Below are positions 54,063-62,784 of a stretch of 64,000 bases of DNA, piece after piece (the stretch's first letter is position 1; each line of letters opens with the position of its first letter). Source of the stretch: CAVZBW01 sp963773635 (GTDB taxonomy: Bacteria > Actinomycetota > Acidimicrobiia > Acidimicrobiales > RAAP-2); the NCBI GenBank assembly GCA_963773635.1, contig CAVZBW010000005.1, positions 1,116,001 through 1,180,000 on the forward strand. Reading direction: 5' to 3'. The position numbers and the translations under genes were made by a program. A model generated the notes under the pieces. That model saw nothing but the letters and a program-made list of their open reading frames with translations, had not been told where the DNA came from and did not search any database.

Positions 54063-54178
54063 GCGTCGGCCGACGCGGGTAAGTAAGAGGGGCACACGGC
54101 CTCCGGGGACCCTCTTCCTCTCCCCCTCCTTCCCCAGGGGCTGCGACCGAGCCCCCCGGTCTTCCGGGGGGCTTTGTC
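54063..54178 (+). promoter_or_regulatory. Structured leader upstream of the metal-receptor/thiolase/cydDC operon
   Basis: Three structures lie in a row: a perfect palindrome GCGTCGGCCGACGC (54063-54076); a 7-bp stem AAGAGGG/CCCTCTT (54085-54116); and a strong GC hairpin (54145-54178) with 10-bp core AGCCCCCCGG-TCTT-CCGGGGGGCT followed by TTTG. The last resembles an intrinsic terminator placed about 60 bp ahead of the start codon, as in attenuators or riboswitches, though it could also belong to a small RNA. No cobalamin-riboswitch box is recognised. Confidence 0.5.
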
Positions 54179-54235
54179 GTCCCCTCTCCCGGGAAATGCC
54201 CTGCACTTTGTCGTCCGGACTCCACCTTGGGCAGG

Positions 54236-54964
54236 ATGGCGAGCGTGCGCGTGGTCAGCCTCGTTCCGTCGGTCACCGAGACCCTCCGGGAATGGGGCGT
54301 GGTGCCGGTCGCCTGCACCCGCTTCTGCGAGCAGCCGGACCTGCCTCACGTCGGGGGTACGAAGAACCCGGACGTCGAGGCCATCGTGGCGCTGCGTCCG
54401 GACCTGGTCGTCATGGATCGGGAGGAGAACCGCCGTGAGGACCACGATCACCTCGTGGGGTCGGGACTGAACGTGTTCGCGACGGCCGTCCGAGACCTGG
54501 CCGACGTGCAGCCCACCCTCCGTGAGCTGGCCCTACGAGTGGGTGCGGCGATCCCACCGCCGCTGCCACCCCGGACGCCGGCCCCGATTTCGTCTCGGGC
54601 GTTCGTTCCCATATGGCGGCGACCCTGGATGGCCCTCGGCACACCGACCTATGGCACGGCCCTGCTGCGGGCCCTCGGCATCGAGAACGTCTACCTGGAC
54701 CGGGGCGCCTACCCGGAGACCGATCTCGAGGAGGCGGCGGGACGGGGCCCCGATCTGGTGATCGCGCCGAGCGAGCCCTATCCCTTTGCGCAGCGACACG
54801 TCGCAGAGCTCTCGAGTGTCGCGCCGGTCGTCCTGGTCGACGGCAAGGACCTCCTCTGGTGGGGGGTGCGGACCGGTCCGGCCGTCGGCCGGCTTGCCAG
54901 GTCGCTCGGCCAGCCGCTGCCTAAGGTCGGGGGTTCGGACCGACGATCGGAAGGGTCAGCTTGA
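54236..54964 (+). CDS. Helical-backbone metal-receptor family protein (BtuF-like, cytosolic)
   Basis: 242 aa. The fold of BtuF/TroA binding proteins: RVVSLVPSVTETLREWGVVP, NPDVEAIVALRPDLVVMDRE and, in the second lobe, WMALGTPTYGTALLRALGIE. There is no signal peptide or lipobox, so unlike importer receptors it stays in the cytosol. Ligand unknown. ATG at 54236; a TTG three codons earlier is possible. Its stop overlaps the next start (TTGA), so it is the first gene of a five-gene operon. Confidence 0.8.
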   Translation: MASVRVVSLVPSVTETLREWGVVPVACTRFCEQPDLPHVGGTKNPDVEAIVALRPDLVVMDREENRREDHDHLVGSGLNVFATAVRDLADVQPTLRELALRVGAAIPPPLPPRTPAPISSRAFVPIWRRPWMALGTPTYGTALLRALGIENVYLDRGAYPETDLEEAAGRGPDLVIAPSEPYPFAQRHVAELSSVAPVVLVDGKDLLWWGVRTGPAVGRLARSLGQPLPKVGGSDRRSEGSA

Positions 54965-56427
54965 GCGCCAATGTCGACGACAGGACGCCGGTGGTGGTCG
55001 GCGTCGGGACGGCGGACGAGGAGGCCGAGCCGGCGCACCTGATGGTGACGGCCCTCGAGCGGGCCGCCGCCGACGCCACATCGAGTGGCGCCGCGGCACG
55101 GAGGCTTCTCGAGGCCGTCCAGCGGGTGGCCGTTCCCCAGGGGAGCTGGAAGTACCCGGACCCGGCGCGGCTGGTGGCCGCAGGGGTCGGCGCGCCGGGC
55201 GCTCGCACCGTGTTGGCCGAGCTCGGGATCCCCCAGCAGACGCTGATCAACCAGGCATTGGCGGACATCGCCGGTGGCCGCGCCTCCGTCGTCGCCGTGG
55301 TGGGCGGCGAGGCCAGGGCCTGGGCCCACCGGTCGAACGGTGGAGCCGTCGAGACGCCCCAGCCGGGCGCAGTGCCCGACGAGCGCCAGTCCCCGACACT
55401 CCCGATCATGAGCCAGGAAGAGATCGCCGCCGGTCTCGTCACCCCGGTCTCCCAGTACGCCATGATCGACAATGCCCTGCGGGCAGCCGAGGACAAGGGC
55501 ATCAGCGAGCATGTCCGGGAGCTGTCCGAGCTGTGGAGCCGGTTCAACGCCGTGGCCCGGGGAAACCCCTTGGCCTGGTTTGCCGAGCCGCGCAGCGCGG
55601 AGTTTCTCGCCACACCGGGGCCCGGCAACCGCCCGCTGGCCTTTCCTTACAACAAGTGGCACGCAAGCCAGTGGACCGTCAACCAGGCGGCGGCGCTCAT
55701 CATCTGTGCGGCGGGCTCGGCCCGGCAACACGGGGTCCCGGCCGATCGTTGGGTCTTCCCTCTGGTGGGCCTGGAGTCCAGCCTCGCCGTCACACTGAGC
55801 CATCGCCGCCAGCCTCACCGTTGGCCCGCCATGGAGGTCCTCGGGCGGGCGGCCGCCGACCATCTCGGACGGCCCCTCGGGGAGATCGAGACCGTCGAGA
55901 CGTACTCGTGCTTCCCGGCGGCGGTGCGAGTACAGCAGCGCGAGCTGGGGTTACCCCTCGACGGGACGCCCACCGTGACCGGTGGAATGGCGTTTTCCGG
56001 CGGTCCGCTCAACAACTTCGTGTACCAGGCCACGGCGGCGATGATCGGGGCGGTCCGGGCCGATGCCGGGTCGATGGGGATGGTCACCACGGTGAGCGGC
56101 CTCCTCACCAAGCCCGGCCTGGCGGTCTGGTGCGCCGAGCCGCGGCACCCCACGCTGCTCGGAGACCTCGCGGCCCAGGCCGAGTCGGCCACCGAGACCG
56201 TGGAGGTGGTCTCGGATCACGATGGTCAGGCGACCGTGGTCTCCTACACCGTGGTCCATTCCCGACCCCACGTCGACCGGGCTCCCCGGCTGATCGCGCT
56301 GCTCGAGACTGCCGAGGGTTCCCGGTGCCTCGCCTCCAGCGAGGAACCCGTCCTGGTGGACGGGGCGATGCGGCGCGAGCTGATCGGGCACAAGTTGATG
56401 GTCCGGGGCAACGCGCTGATGAGCTGA
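54961..56427 (+). CDS. Thiolase-like protein without the catalytic cysteine
   Basis: 488 aa. Thiolase-superfamily two-half fold, close to a mycobacterial acetyl-CoA-acetyltransferase-like group. VVVGVGTADEEAEPAHLMVT begins the protein; VVAVVGGEARAWAHR is the equivalent of the thiolase GGxE segment. The stretch that normally carries NxxCxSGxQA reads QQTLINQALADIAGG: the nucleophile Cys is missing. Later GGMAFSGGPLNNFVYQATAA is the usual GG-hinge. The last about 90 residues add an OB-like domain. A non-condensing role is likely, perhaps binding acyl-CoA. TTG start at 54961. Confidence 0.8.
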   Translation: MSANVDDRTPVVVGVGTADEEAEPAHLMVTALERAAADATSSGAAARRLLEAVQRVAVPQGSWKYPDPARLVAAGVGAPGARTVLAELGIPQQTLINQALADIAGGRASVVAVVGGEARAWAHRSNGGAVETPQPGAVPDERQSPTLPIMSQEEIAAGLVTPVSQYAMIDNALRAAEDKGISEHVRELSELWSRFNAVARGNPLAWFAEPRSAEFLATPGPGNRPLAFPYNKWHASQWTVNQAAALIICAAGSARQHGVPADRWVFPLVGLESSLAVTLSHRRQPHRWPAMEVLGRAAADHLGRPLGEIETVETYSCFPAAVRVQQRELGLPLDGTPTVTGGMAFSGGPLNNFVYQATAAMIGAVRADAGSMGMVTTVSGLLTKPGLAVWCAEPRHPTLLGDLAAQAESATETVEVVSDHDGQATVVSYTVVHSRPHVDRAPRLIALLETAEGSRCLASSEEPVLVDGAMRRELIGHKLMVRGNALMS

Positions 56428-56432
56428 ACGAC

Positions 56433-58193
56433 GTGCCCAAGTCCACGCCACACCCCGACGATGCGTCCGACCGATCCGTCGACCGGCGGCTCGCCGCCCG
56501 GGTTCGGACGACTCGGCGCTATCTGGCGATCGCCACGGGGACCGGCCTGGCCAGCGCGGCCACCGTCGTCGTCCAGGCGGCGCTCCTCGCCACGATCATC
56601 TCGAGCGTGGTCCTGCACCGCGACGACGCTCGCCAGCTGGCCCCGCAGCTGATCGGGCTGGCCGTCGCGTTTGTGGCCCGAGCGGCGCTGGCCTGGACCG
56701 CGGAGGTCGCGGCTCACCGGACCTCGGCCACCGTCACCTCGGAGCTGCGCCGGGCGCTCCTGCACCAAACGCTGCACCTCGGACCCGTCTGGCTGGCGTC
56801 CGAGCGCACCGGCGAGCTCTCGGTCACCGCCACCCGTGGCATCCAGGCGCTCGACGGCTACTTCGGTCGCTACCTCCCGCAGGCCCTCCTGGCGGCCACG
56901 GTCCCGGTGCTCATCCTCGCCTGGGTGGCCGCGCTGGACTGGCCGTCGCTGCTGATCCTCCTGGGCCTCCTGGCCCTGATCCCTTGGAGCATGGCCCACT
57001 TCGGCCGGCAGGCCAACCGGGAGATGCGGCGGCAGTGGCGGACCCTCTCCTCCCTCGCCGGCCGCTACCTCGAGCTGGTCCAGGGCCTCCCCACACTGCG
57101 GGTCTTCGGTCAGGCGGCCCGGGGTCGTCGCGAGGTGGGCGCGGCCGGCGAGGCCCTGCGCCGGTCCACCGTGTCCACGCTGCGCGTCGCCTTCCTGTCC
57201 GCCCTGGTGCTCGACATGCTCGCCGGACTCGGCGTCGGGCTCGTCGCCATGGTGCTCGGCCTCCGCCTGCTCGACGGCACCGTGCCGCTCTCCACGGCGC
57301 TCGCGGTGCTGCTGGTGTCGCCCGAGGTGTTCGTCCCGCTCCGCCGCGCGGCCACCGAGTTCCACGCCAGCGCCGAGGGAAGGGCGGCGGCCACCCGGAT
57401 CCTCGACGTCCTGGACACGGCCACGCCGACAGACGATTCGGGCGCTCCGACGACGGGCGCACGGGCATCGAGCCGCGACGCCGGCCCGACCCCCGACGCC
57501 GGGCTCCGTCTGGCAGGGGTGCGGGCCCGGTACCCAGGATCGGTGGTTCCGGTCCTCGACGGCTTCGACCTCGAGGTTCGGCCCGGGGAGCACCTGGCCC
57601 TCAAGGGGGCGTCCGGAGCAGGGAAGTCCACCGTCTTCGCCGTCCTCCTGGGCTTTCTCCGATGCGAGGAGGGCGAGGTCACCTGGGCCGGCGCCCACCT
57701 CCTCCCCTCGGACCTCGCCCAGTGGCGAGCGCGCCTCAGCTGGGTGCCCCAGCGACCGTACGTGCTCCGAGGGACCCTCGAGCACAACCTCCGGCTGGGT
57801 GCGCCCGACGCCGGGGTCGTCGCCGTGGACCGGGTGGTCGAACAAGTCGGTCTCTCCCGCCTCGTTGGGCGCCTTCCCGACGGGATGGGAACCGAGATCG
57901 GGGAGGGCGGGCTCGGGCTGAGCGCCGGCGAGCGCCAGCGACTGGCCCTCGGCCGGGCCATGCTGCGCGACGCCCCCCTGGTCCTCCTCGACGAGCCGTT
58001 GTCCCACCTGGACGCCGAAGACGTGCGAGACCTGCGCCCCGCCGTGGAGGAATGGATCGACGGCAAGACCGTGCTCATGGCTGCGCACCACGACGACGTG
58101 TTGCCGCGCGTCGACCGGACGGTGGTCCTGGACGCACCGGCGAGCTCGTCCGATCCCGTGCTGCCAGCGGCCAGCGGAGGCGCCAAGCCGTGA
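56433..58193 (+). CDS. cydD: CydD-type ABC transporter subunit
   Basis: 586 aa. Half of the CydDC exporter of thiols/heme-linked substrates needed for cytochrome bd assembly. The membrane domain (about residues 30-320) has six helices (AATVVVQAALLATIISSVVL, LLAATVPVLILAWVAALDWP). ATPase motifs: Walker A ALKGASGAGKSTVFAVLLG, signature LSAGERQRLALGRAML, Walker B LVLLDEPLSHLDAED. GTG at 56433, 6 bp after the thiolase stop; the next gene overlaps by 4 nt. No cydA/cydB in the window. Confidence 0.9.
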   Translation: MPKSTPHPDDASDRSVDRRLAARVRTTRRYLAIATGTGLASAATVVVQAALLATIISSVVLHRDDARQLAPQLIGLAVAFVARAALAWTAEVAAHRTSATVTSELRRALLHQTLHLGPVWLASERTGELSVTATRGIQALDGYFGRYLPQALLAATVPVLILAWVAALDWPSLLILLGLLALIPWSMAHFGRQANREMRRQWRTLSSLAGRYLELVQGLPTLRVFGQAARGRREVGAAGEALRRSTVSTLRVAFLSALVLDMLAGLGVGLVAMVLGLRLLDGTVPLSTALAVLLVSPEVFVPLRRAATEFHASAEGRAAATRILDVLDTATPTDDSGAPTTGARASSRDAGPTPDAGLRLAGVRARYPGSVVPVLDGFDLEVRPGEHLALKGASGAGKSTVFAVLLGFLRCEEGEVTWAGAHLLPSDLAQWRARLSWVPQRPYVLRGTLEHNLRLGAPDAGVVAVDRVVEQVGLSRLVGRLPDGMGTEIGEGGLGLSAGERQRLALGRAMLRDAPLVLLDEPLSHLDAEDVRDLRPAVEEWIDGKTVLMAAHHDDVLPRVDRTVVLDAPASSSDPVLPAASGGAKP

Positions 58194-59921
58194 GCGAGCG
58201 GGCACCCGGCCGTGGAGCAATCGTCAAGAGGCTCTTGGCGATTGGCAGCCCTCCCTGGGGACGCCTCGGGCTGTCGACGCTGCTGGGAGCGCTCGGTGCC
58301 GCGGCCACGGTCGGCCTGCTCGCGGGGTCCGGTGCGGTCGTGGCCAAGGCGGCCTTCCGCCCCGGGCTCGGGGCCATCGCCGGCCTGCTCGCCGCCGTCG
58401 AGGTGATCGCCTTCCTCCGCGGCCCCCTCCGCTACGGGGAGCGCCTGGTCGGACACGACGCGGCGTTCCGGGTGCTCGGGCGCTGGCGGCTTTGGCTCTA
58501 CGACCGGCTGGAGCCGCTGGCTCCGGCGGGGCTCCAGGGGTGGCGGAGCGGCGATCTTCTCGCCCGTGCGGTCGACGACGTCGACGAGCTCCAGGACCTG
58601 TACCTGCGGATCGGACCCCCCGCGGTCATTGCGTTGACGACCTCGATCCTCGCCGTCGTGGTCGTCGGGGTGCTCGTTCCCTACGCGGCCCTCGTCGTGG
58701 GGGCGGCGCTCGTCGGGGCGATGATCGTGCCGGCGGGGCTTGCGGTTGCGGTCCGCTCAGCCGCCGACCGCCAGTCCGAGCTGCGGGGCGAGATGGCGGC
58801 CGACGTGGTGGATCTGCTGCGTGGCTCGGCGGACCTGCTCGCCTTTGGGCGGGCGGGAGAGGTGCTGGAGAGGGTCCAGGCGGCGGACCGGTCTCTGACC
58901 CGGGGCGCGAAGCGCCGCGCCCTGGCCACCGGCCTCGTCGGGGCCCTCGTGACGGCATTCCTCGGGGTGGCCGTCCTCGGGGTGCTGATCCTTTCGGCCA
59001 ACGCCGTGCACCAGCATCGGCTCGAGCCCGTCATGATGGCCGTCCTCCCCCTCGCCACGATCGGGGCCTTCGAGGCGGTACCACCCGTCTCCGCCGCAGT
59101 GCTGCGATTCGGCGAGGTCGTGGCGGCGGGCGAGCGGATCCTCGCCATCGGCGACGTGCCCGCGCCCGTGTCCGATCCGGCCGATCCCGCGGCGTCCCCG
59201 TCCGGACCCTCGAAGATCGCCCTGCGAGATGCGCGGCTCCGCTACTCCGAGGACTGGCGTTGGGTCTTGGAGGGGGTGAACCTCGACCTCGGGCCGGGAA
59301 GCAGGACCGCGGTGGTGGGGCGGAGCGGGACCGGCAAGACGAGCCTGCTCAACGCGCTCCTGCGATACTGGCCCCTCGGGGGAGGGAGCTACACGGTCGA
59401 CGGCACGGATGCGACGAGGCTCCGCCAGGACGACGTGCGCGATCGCTACGCGTTGCTCGACCAGGACGCCGATCTGTTTGCCGGTTCCATACGCGACAAC
59501 GTCGCGCTCGCCGATCCCGAGGCATCGGACGCAGCGCGTCCGGCGGGTCGTCGAGCTGGCCCAGCTCGCCCAGTGGGTGGACGCTCTGCCCGAGGGCCTC
59601 GACACCCCGGTCGGCGAGCACGGGACGAAGGTCTCCGGCGGGCAGCGGCAACGCATCGCGATGGCGAGGGCGATGCTCCGCTCCAGCCCGATCTTGCTCC
59701 TGGACGAACCGACCGCCGGGCTCGACCGCGACACCGCGGAGCGGCTGCTGGACGACGTCCGCTCCTCCTTCCCTGCGGAGGCCATCTTGCTGGTCACCCA
59801 CCGCCGGGAGGAACTGGGCGGGTTCGATAGGGTCCTCGTCATGCGTGAGGGACGGCTCGTGGAGGACGCCTCGCCTCCCGCCCCTCCAGGCGACGCCGGG
59901 CGCGATCCGGGCGGGTCGTGA
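58190..59921 (+). pseudogene. cydC: CydC-type ABC transporter subunit, one apparent frameshift
   Basis: Frame one starts at GTG 58190 (SERAPGRGAIVKRLLAIGSP) and covers six helices and Walker A (AVVGRSGTGKTSLLNALLRY) to DNVALADPEASDA. At about 59528-59542 the sense continues in another frame: RVRRVVELAQLAQWVDALPE, then signature VSGGQRQRIAMARAMLRSSP, Walker B ILLLDEPTAGLDRDT and H-loop LLVTHRREELG, ending at 59921. The join is in GACGCAGCGCGTCCGG and needs one base removed. Total length fits about 576 aa. Every ATPase motif is intact across the two frames, so decay is unlikely. It overlaps cydD and the NTF2-like gene by 4 nt each. Confidence 0.87.
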
Positions 59922-60467
59922 GCACTCCCGAGGCCCCAGGGGGCGACCGGTGCCCGCCGGAGGTTCGGGTCGCGCTGCGTGAGTTGGCGGATCGCTATGC
60001 CTTGCACGTCGACCGTCTCGAGATCGACGAGATCGGTCGCCTCTTCGTTCCCGACGGCGTCCTCAAGGTGCCCGTCGCCCCGGGCGCGTCGCGCCAGCCG
60101 CCGCCACGGCGGGGGCGGGAGGAGATCTGCAAGGCGATGAGTTCGCTCGGTCGCTACGAGGCCACCTTTCACGCCACGATGGGCCACGTGGTCGAGCACT
60201 ACTCCGAATCGGGACAGCGCTCGGGGCGTCACGACATGCCTGGCCCATCACCTCACCGTCGGGCAGGACCCAGCCGTCGGAGGAGACCGGGGCGCCGGGG
60301 AACGGGCGGTCGACTCGGTCATGGCCATTCGCTACCTGGACGCCTACACGTTGTTGGAGGGCTCGTGGCACTTTGCCGAGCGTGAGCTCAGCGTCTCGTG
60401 GCTCGCCGACTGGCCGGTGACCAGGGTGCGCACGCGCTCGGGCGAGTGGCGCCCGGCCGCGCCATGA
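59918..60467 (+). pseudogene. SnoaL/NTF2-like protein, one apparent frameshift
   Basis: From the GTG at 59918: TPEAPGGDRCPPEVRVALRE, then YALHVDRLEIDEIGRLFVPD, FHATMGHVVEHYSES. After 60208-60225 the sense moves on one frame: ARGVTTCLAHHLTVGQDPAV, AIRYLDAYTLLEGSWHFAER and ELSVSWLADWPVTRVRT, to the TGA at 60465-60467. The break is in GGACAGCGCTCGGGG (one extra base). Full length is about 182 aa. It is a SnoaL-like barrel of unknown function, the last gene of the cydDC operon. A close relative in type is at 36531. Confidence 0.78.
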
Positions 60468-60501
60468 TGGCGTTGCCGTCGCGGGCGAGGGGGGAATGAC
60501 C

Positions 60502-61422
60502 ATGGAGATCTTGAGGACGCCGGACGAGCGGTTCGCGGGCCTGCCCGACTACGACTTCGAACCCCACTACGTCGAGATCGACCCCGCCGAGGGCCAGGAT
60601 CGCAGGCTGCGCATGCACTACGTCGACGCCGGACCTGCCGACGCAGACGAGACGGTCCTGTTGCTCCACGGCGAGCCCTCGTGGTCCTTTCTCTACCGTC
60701 ACATGATCCCGGTGTTGACCGAGGCGGGGTTGCGGGTCGTGGCTCCGGATCTCATCGGCTTTGGGCGTTCCGACAAGCCGGCGGACCGCAGCGAGTACAC
60801 CTACGCCCGCCACGTCGGCTGGCTCGGGGAGGCGCTGCTCGGCGTCCTCGGCCTCTCGGGCATCACCCTCTTCGGTCAGGACTGGGGTGGCCTGCTCGGC
60901 CTGCGCCTGGTGGCCGAGCACCCCGATCGCTTTCGCCGTGTCGTGGCGGCCAACACGGGCCTGCCGACCGGCGACGACCGGATCACCGACGCCTTTCTGA
61001 GCTGGCAGCGGTTCTCCCAGGAGGTGCCCGAGCTGCCCGTCGGACAGATCGTGCAGGCGGGAACGGTGAGCGAGCTCCCGCCCGAGGTCGTTGCCGCCTA
61101 CGACGCCCCGTTTCCGGACGAGACCTTCAAGGAGGGCGCACGGCAGTTCCCGACCCTCGTGCCCACCGCTTCCGACGATCCCGCGAGCGGCGACAACCGC
61201 CGCGCCTGGCAGGTGCTCCGTAGCTTCGACCGTCCGTTCCTGTGCGCGTTCAGCGACAGCGATCCGATCACCAAGGGATCCGATCGCCGCTTCCTCGACG
61301 AGGTGCCCGGCACCAAGGGCATGGCCCACACGACGATCGAGGGGGCGGGCCACTTCCTACAGGAGGACAAGGGCACCGACGTCGCCGAGGTCGTGGTGCA
61401 GTTCATCGCCACCACGGGATAG
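60502..61422 (+). CDS. Haloalkane dehalogenase (HLD subfamily I-like)
   Basis: 306 aa. Alpha/beta hydrolase that converts haloalkanes to alcohols and halide. The oxyanion motif is LLHGEPSWSFLYRHMIP, the nucleophile D is in LFGQDWGGLLGLRLVAEHP, whose adjacent W is a halide ligand, and the catalytic His is in TIEGAGHFLQEDKG. A cap region (LSWQRFSQEVPELPVGQIVQ) contributes the second halide site. The ATG at 60502 is preferred, with GAGGGGGG 7 nt upstream; ATG 60496 is in frame. Dehalogenase activity is the family prediction; the natural substrate is unknown. Confidence 0.88.
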   Translation: MEILRTPDERFAGLPDYDFEPHYVEIDPAEGQDRRLRMHYVDAGPADADETVLLLHGEPSWSFLYRHMIPVLTEAGLRVVAPDLIGFGRSDKPADRSEYTYARHVGWLGEALLGVLGLSGITLFGQDWGGLLGLRLVAEHPDRFRRVVAANTGLPTGDDRITDAFLSWQRFSQEVPELPVGQIVQAGTVSELPPEVVAAYDAPFPDETFKEGARQFPTLVPTASDDPASGDNRRAWQVLRSFDRPFLCAFSDSDPITKGSDRRFLDEVPGTKGMAHTTIEGAGHFLQEDKGTDVAEVVVQFIATTG

Positions 61423-61454
61423 CGCCCTCCCGGAGGCGCGCTGATCGAATCCCG

Positions 61455-62132
61455 TTAGGGGCCCTCGTCTGGTTCCGGCTCTTGGCGTCGCTCAAACTCC
61501 GCCAGCGTCGGCGCCGGGTATTCACCCCGTCCGGCACGCCAGCCGGCTTCGACCTTCTTCATCCCCGGGCCGTCCACGGCCCACACGTGACACGTGTCAC
61601 CGAGAAAGCTCATGGCCGAGCCGGACAGAACTTCCCCGGTCTGCCGGGCGGGAGAGCGCATGGCCGCAGAAGGCAGGGCCTGCATCACGACCGGACCGAT
61701 GGCCCGAGCGAGGAACTCGAGATGGGTGCAACCCTTTGCCCGGCCAAAGCGCTCCTGCACCGCACGGTTGTAACCCCGGGCGACGGTGAGTCCGACCATC
61801 CCTGCGAACGCCGGCTCGATCTGCACGCATTCGGCATGCGGAAACGTGTTCATCCGCGCTTTGGCTTCCGTGATCACCAGGTCGGTGCGACGGACCGAGA
61901 CCTCGAGGCCCATGTCGTGCACCTGTCCCCAGGGATCCGAGGGCTGTGCCCAGGGCCGTTCGTCCTTGAGGTGGGCGACGACCCGGAACTCGTCCTCCTC
62001 CTCGAAGACCTCGAAGTCGAGGGTCCTGCGGTGGACCGGCACCGTGCCCTCGGAAACGGCATCCCCCCTGGTCTCCGGGTCGACGGCGGGCGAGGCGATG
62101 CGGGCGCCATGAGGGTCATCGTGGGAGGACAT
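61455..62132 (-). CDS. DUF2889 family protein
   Basis: 225 aa from the ATG at 62132 (a GTG at 62168 would add 12 residues). The family pattern is seen: VPVHRRTLDFEVFEEEDEFR at the start, VHDMGLEVSVRRTDLVITEA, FPHAECVQIEPAFAGMVGLT and the conserved GCTHLEFLARAIGPVVMQA. Function unknown; no membrane segments. It is separated from the dehalogenase by a convergent 32-bp gap. Confidence 0.82.
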   Translation of the reverse strand: MSSHDDPHGARIASPAVDPETRGDAVSEGTVPVHRRTLDFEVFEEEDEFRVVAHLKDERPWAQPSDPWGQVHDMGLEVSVRRTDLVITEAKARMNTFPHAECVQIEPAFAGMVGLTVARGYNRAVQERFGRAKGCTHLEFLARAIGPVVMQALPSAAMRSPARQTGEVLSGSAMSFLGDTCHVWAVDGPGMKKVEAGWRAGRGEYPAPTLAEFERRQEPEPDEGP

Positions 62133-62178
62133 GGAGGCATCTTGTTCGCCGGGGGTAGCGCTCCGCACATCGAGAAGA

Positions 62179-62778
62179 CTAGGGACACCCCGGATCCGGG
62201 GACGCGTTGTAGGTGTGGAGTATGGGATGGCGCCCCGTCCAGCCGATCCGGGTGATCGACCCCGTCGAGAGCTGCAGGCGCCACACGAGGTCGTCGGGCT
62301 GGCCGAGCGCCCACGCCACGGCCGCCTTGATCGGCGAGACGTGGCTGATCACGACCACGTCGCCGTCGGGACGGCGGGCACCCTCGCCGTCGCGCGCAAA
62401 GAGCTCCTCGCAGGCGTCGCGCACCCGCCTGCCGACCTCGACGAGAGACTCTCCACCTGGCGGTCGGTAGGAGGGGTCCGCCCGCCACTGTCGCCAGAGG
62501 TCCCCCGGGACCTCTGCCAGCGGACGATGATCGAGCTCCCCGTAGTCGATCTCGATCCACCGGTCGTCGGTCTCGACCCGTGGTCCGAGGCCGAGCCCCT
62601 CACCGGTCTCGACGGCGCGCTGCAGGGGGCTCGAGACGACCCTGACGGCCGGAGCCAGGGCCCGCGACAGATCCTCGATCTGCCGGCGTCCCCGCGGCGT
62701 GAGCGGCACATCGGCCCGTCCGACCAGGCGGGCCTGGGCGTTGCCGGAGGACTCGGCGTGTCGGACGAGGACCAGCAC
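62179..62778 (-). CDS. Histidine phosphatase (phosphoglycerate-mutase-like)
   Basis: 199 aa. The phosphohistidine motif is LVLVRHAESSGNAQARLVGR at the start, and the second His is in VVVISHVSPIKAAVAWALGQ. Other catalytic positions are in SSPLQRAVETGEGLGLGPRV and ELDHRPLAEVPGDLW. Substrate unknown: many members act on phosphorylated metabolites (for example the cobalamin CobC-like or RNase-H-fused forms). Its stop is about 45 bp from DUF2889 and its start 6 bp from the zinc-ribbon gene. Confidence 0.9.
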   Translation of the reverse strand: MLVLVRHAESSGNAQARLVGRADVPLTPRGRRQIEDLSRALAPAVRVVSSPLQRAVETGEGLGLGPRVETDDRWIEIDYGELDHRPLAEVPGDLWRQWRADPSYRPPGGESLVEVGRRVRDACEELFARDGEGARRPDGDVVVISHVSPIKAAVAWALGQPDDLVWRLQLSTGSITRIGWTGRHPILHTYNASPDPGCP

Positions 62779-62784
62779 CCTGGA

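Noticed and set aside
54000..54235. Cobalamin riboswitch ahead of the BtuF-like gene
   Set aside because: No B12-box or matching core was seen; only generic hairpins, reported as an unidentified leader.
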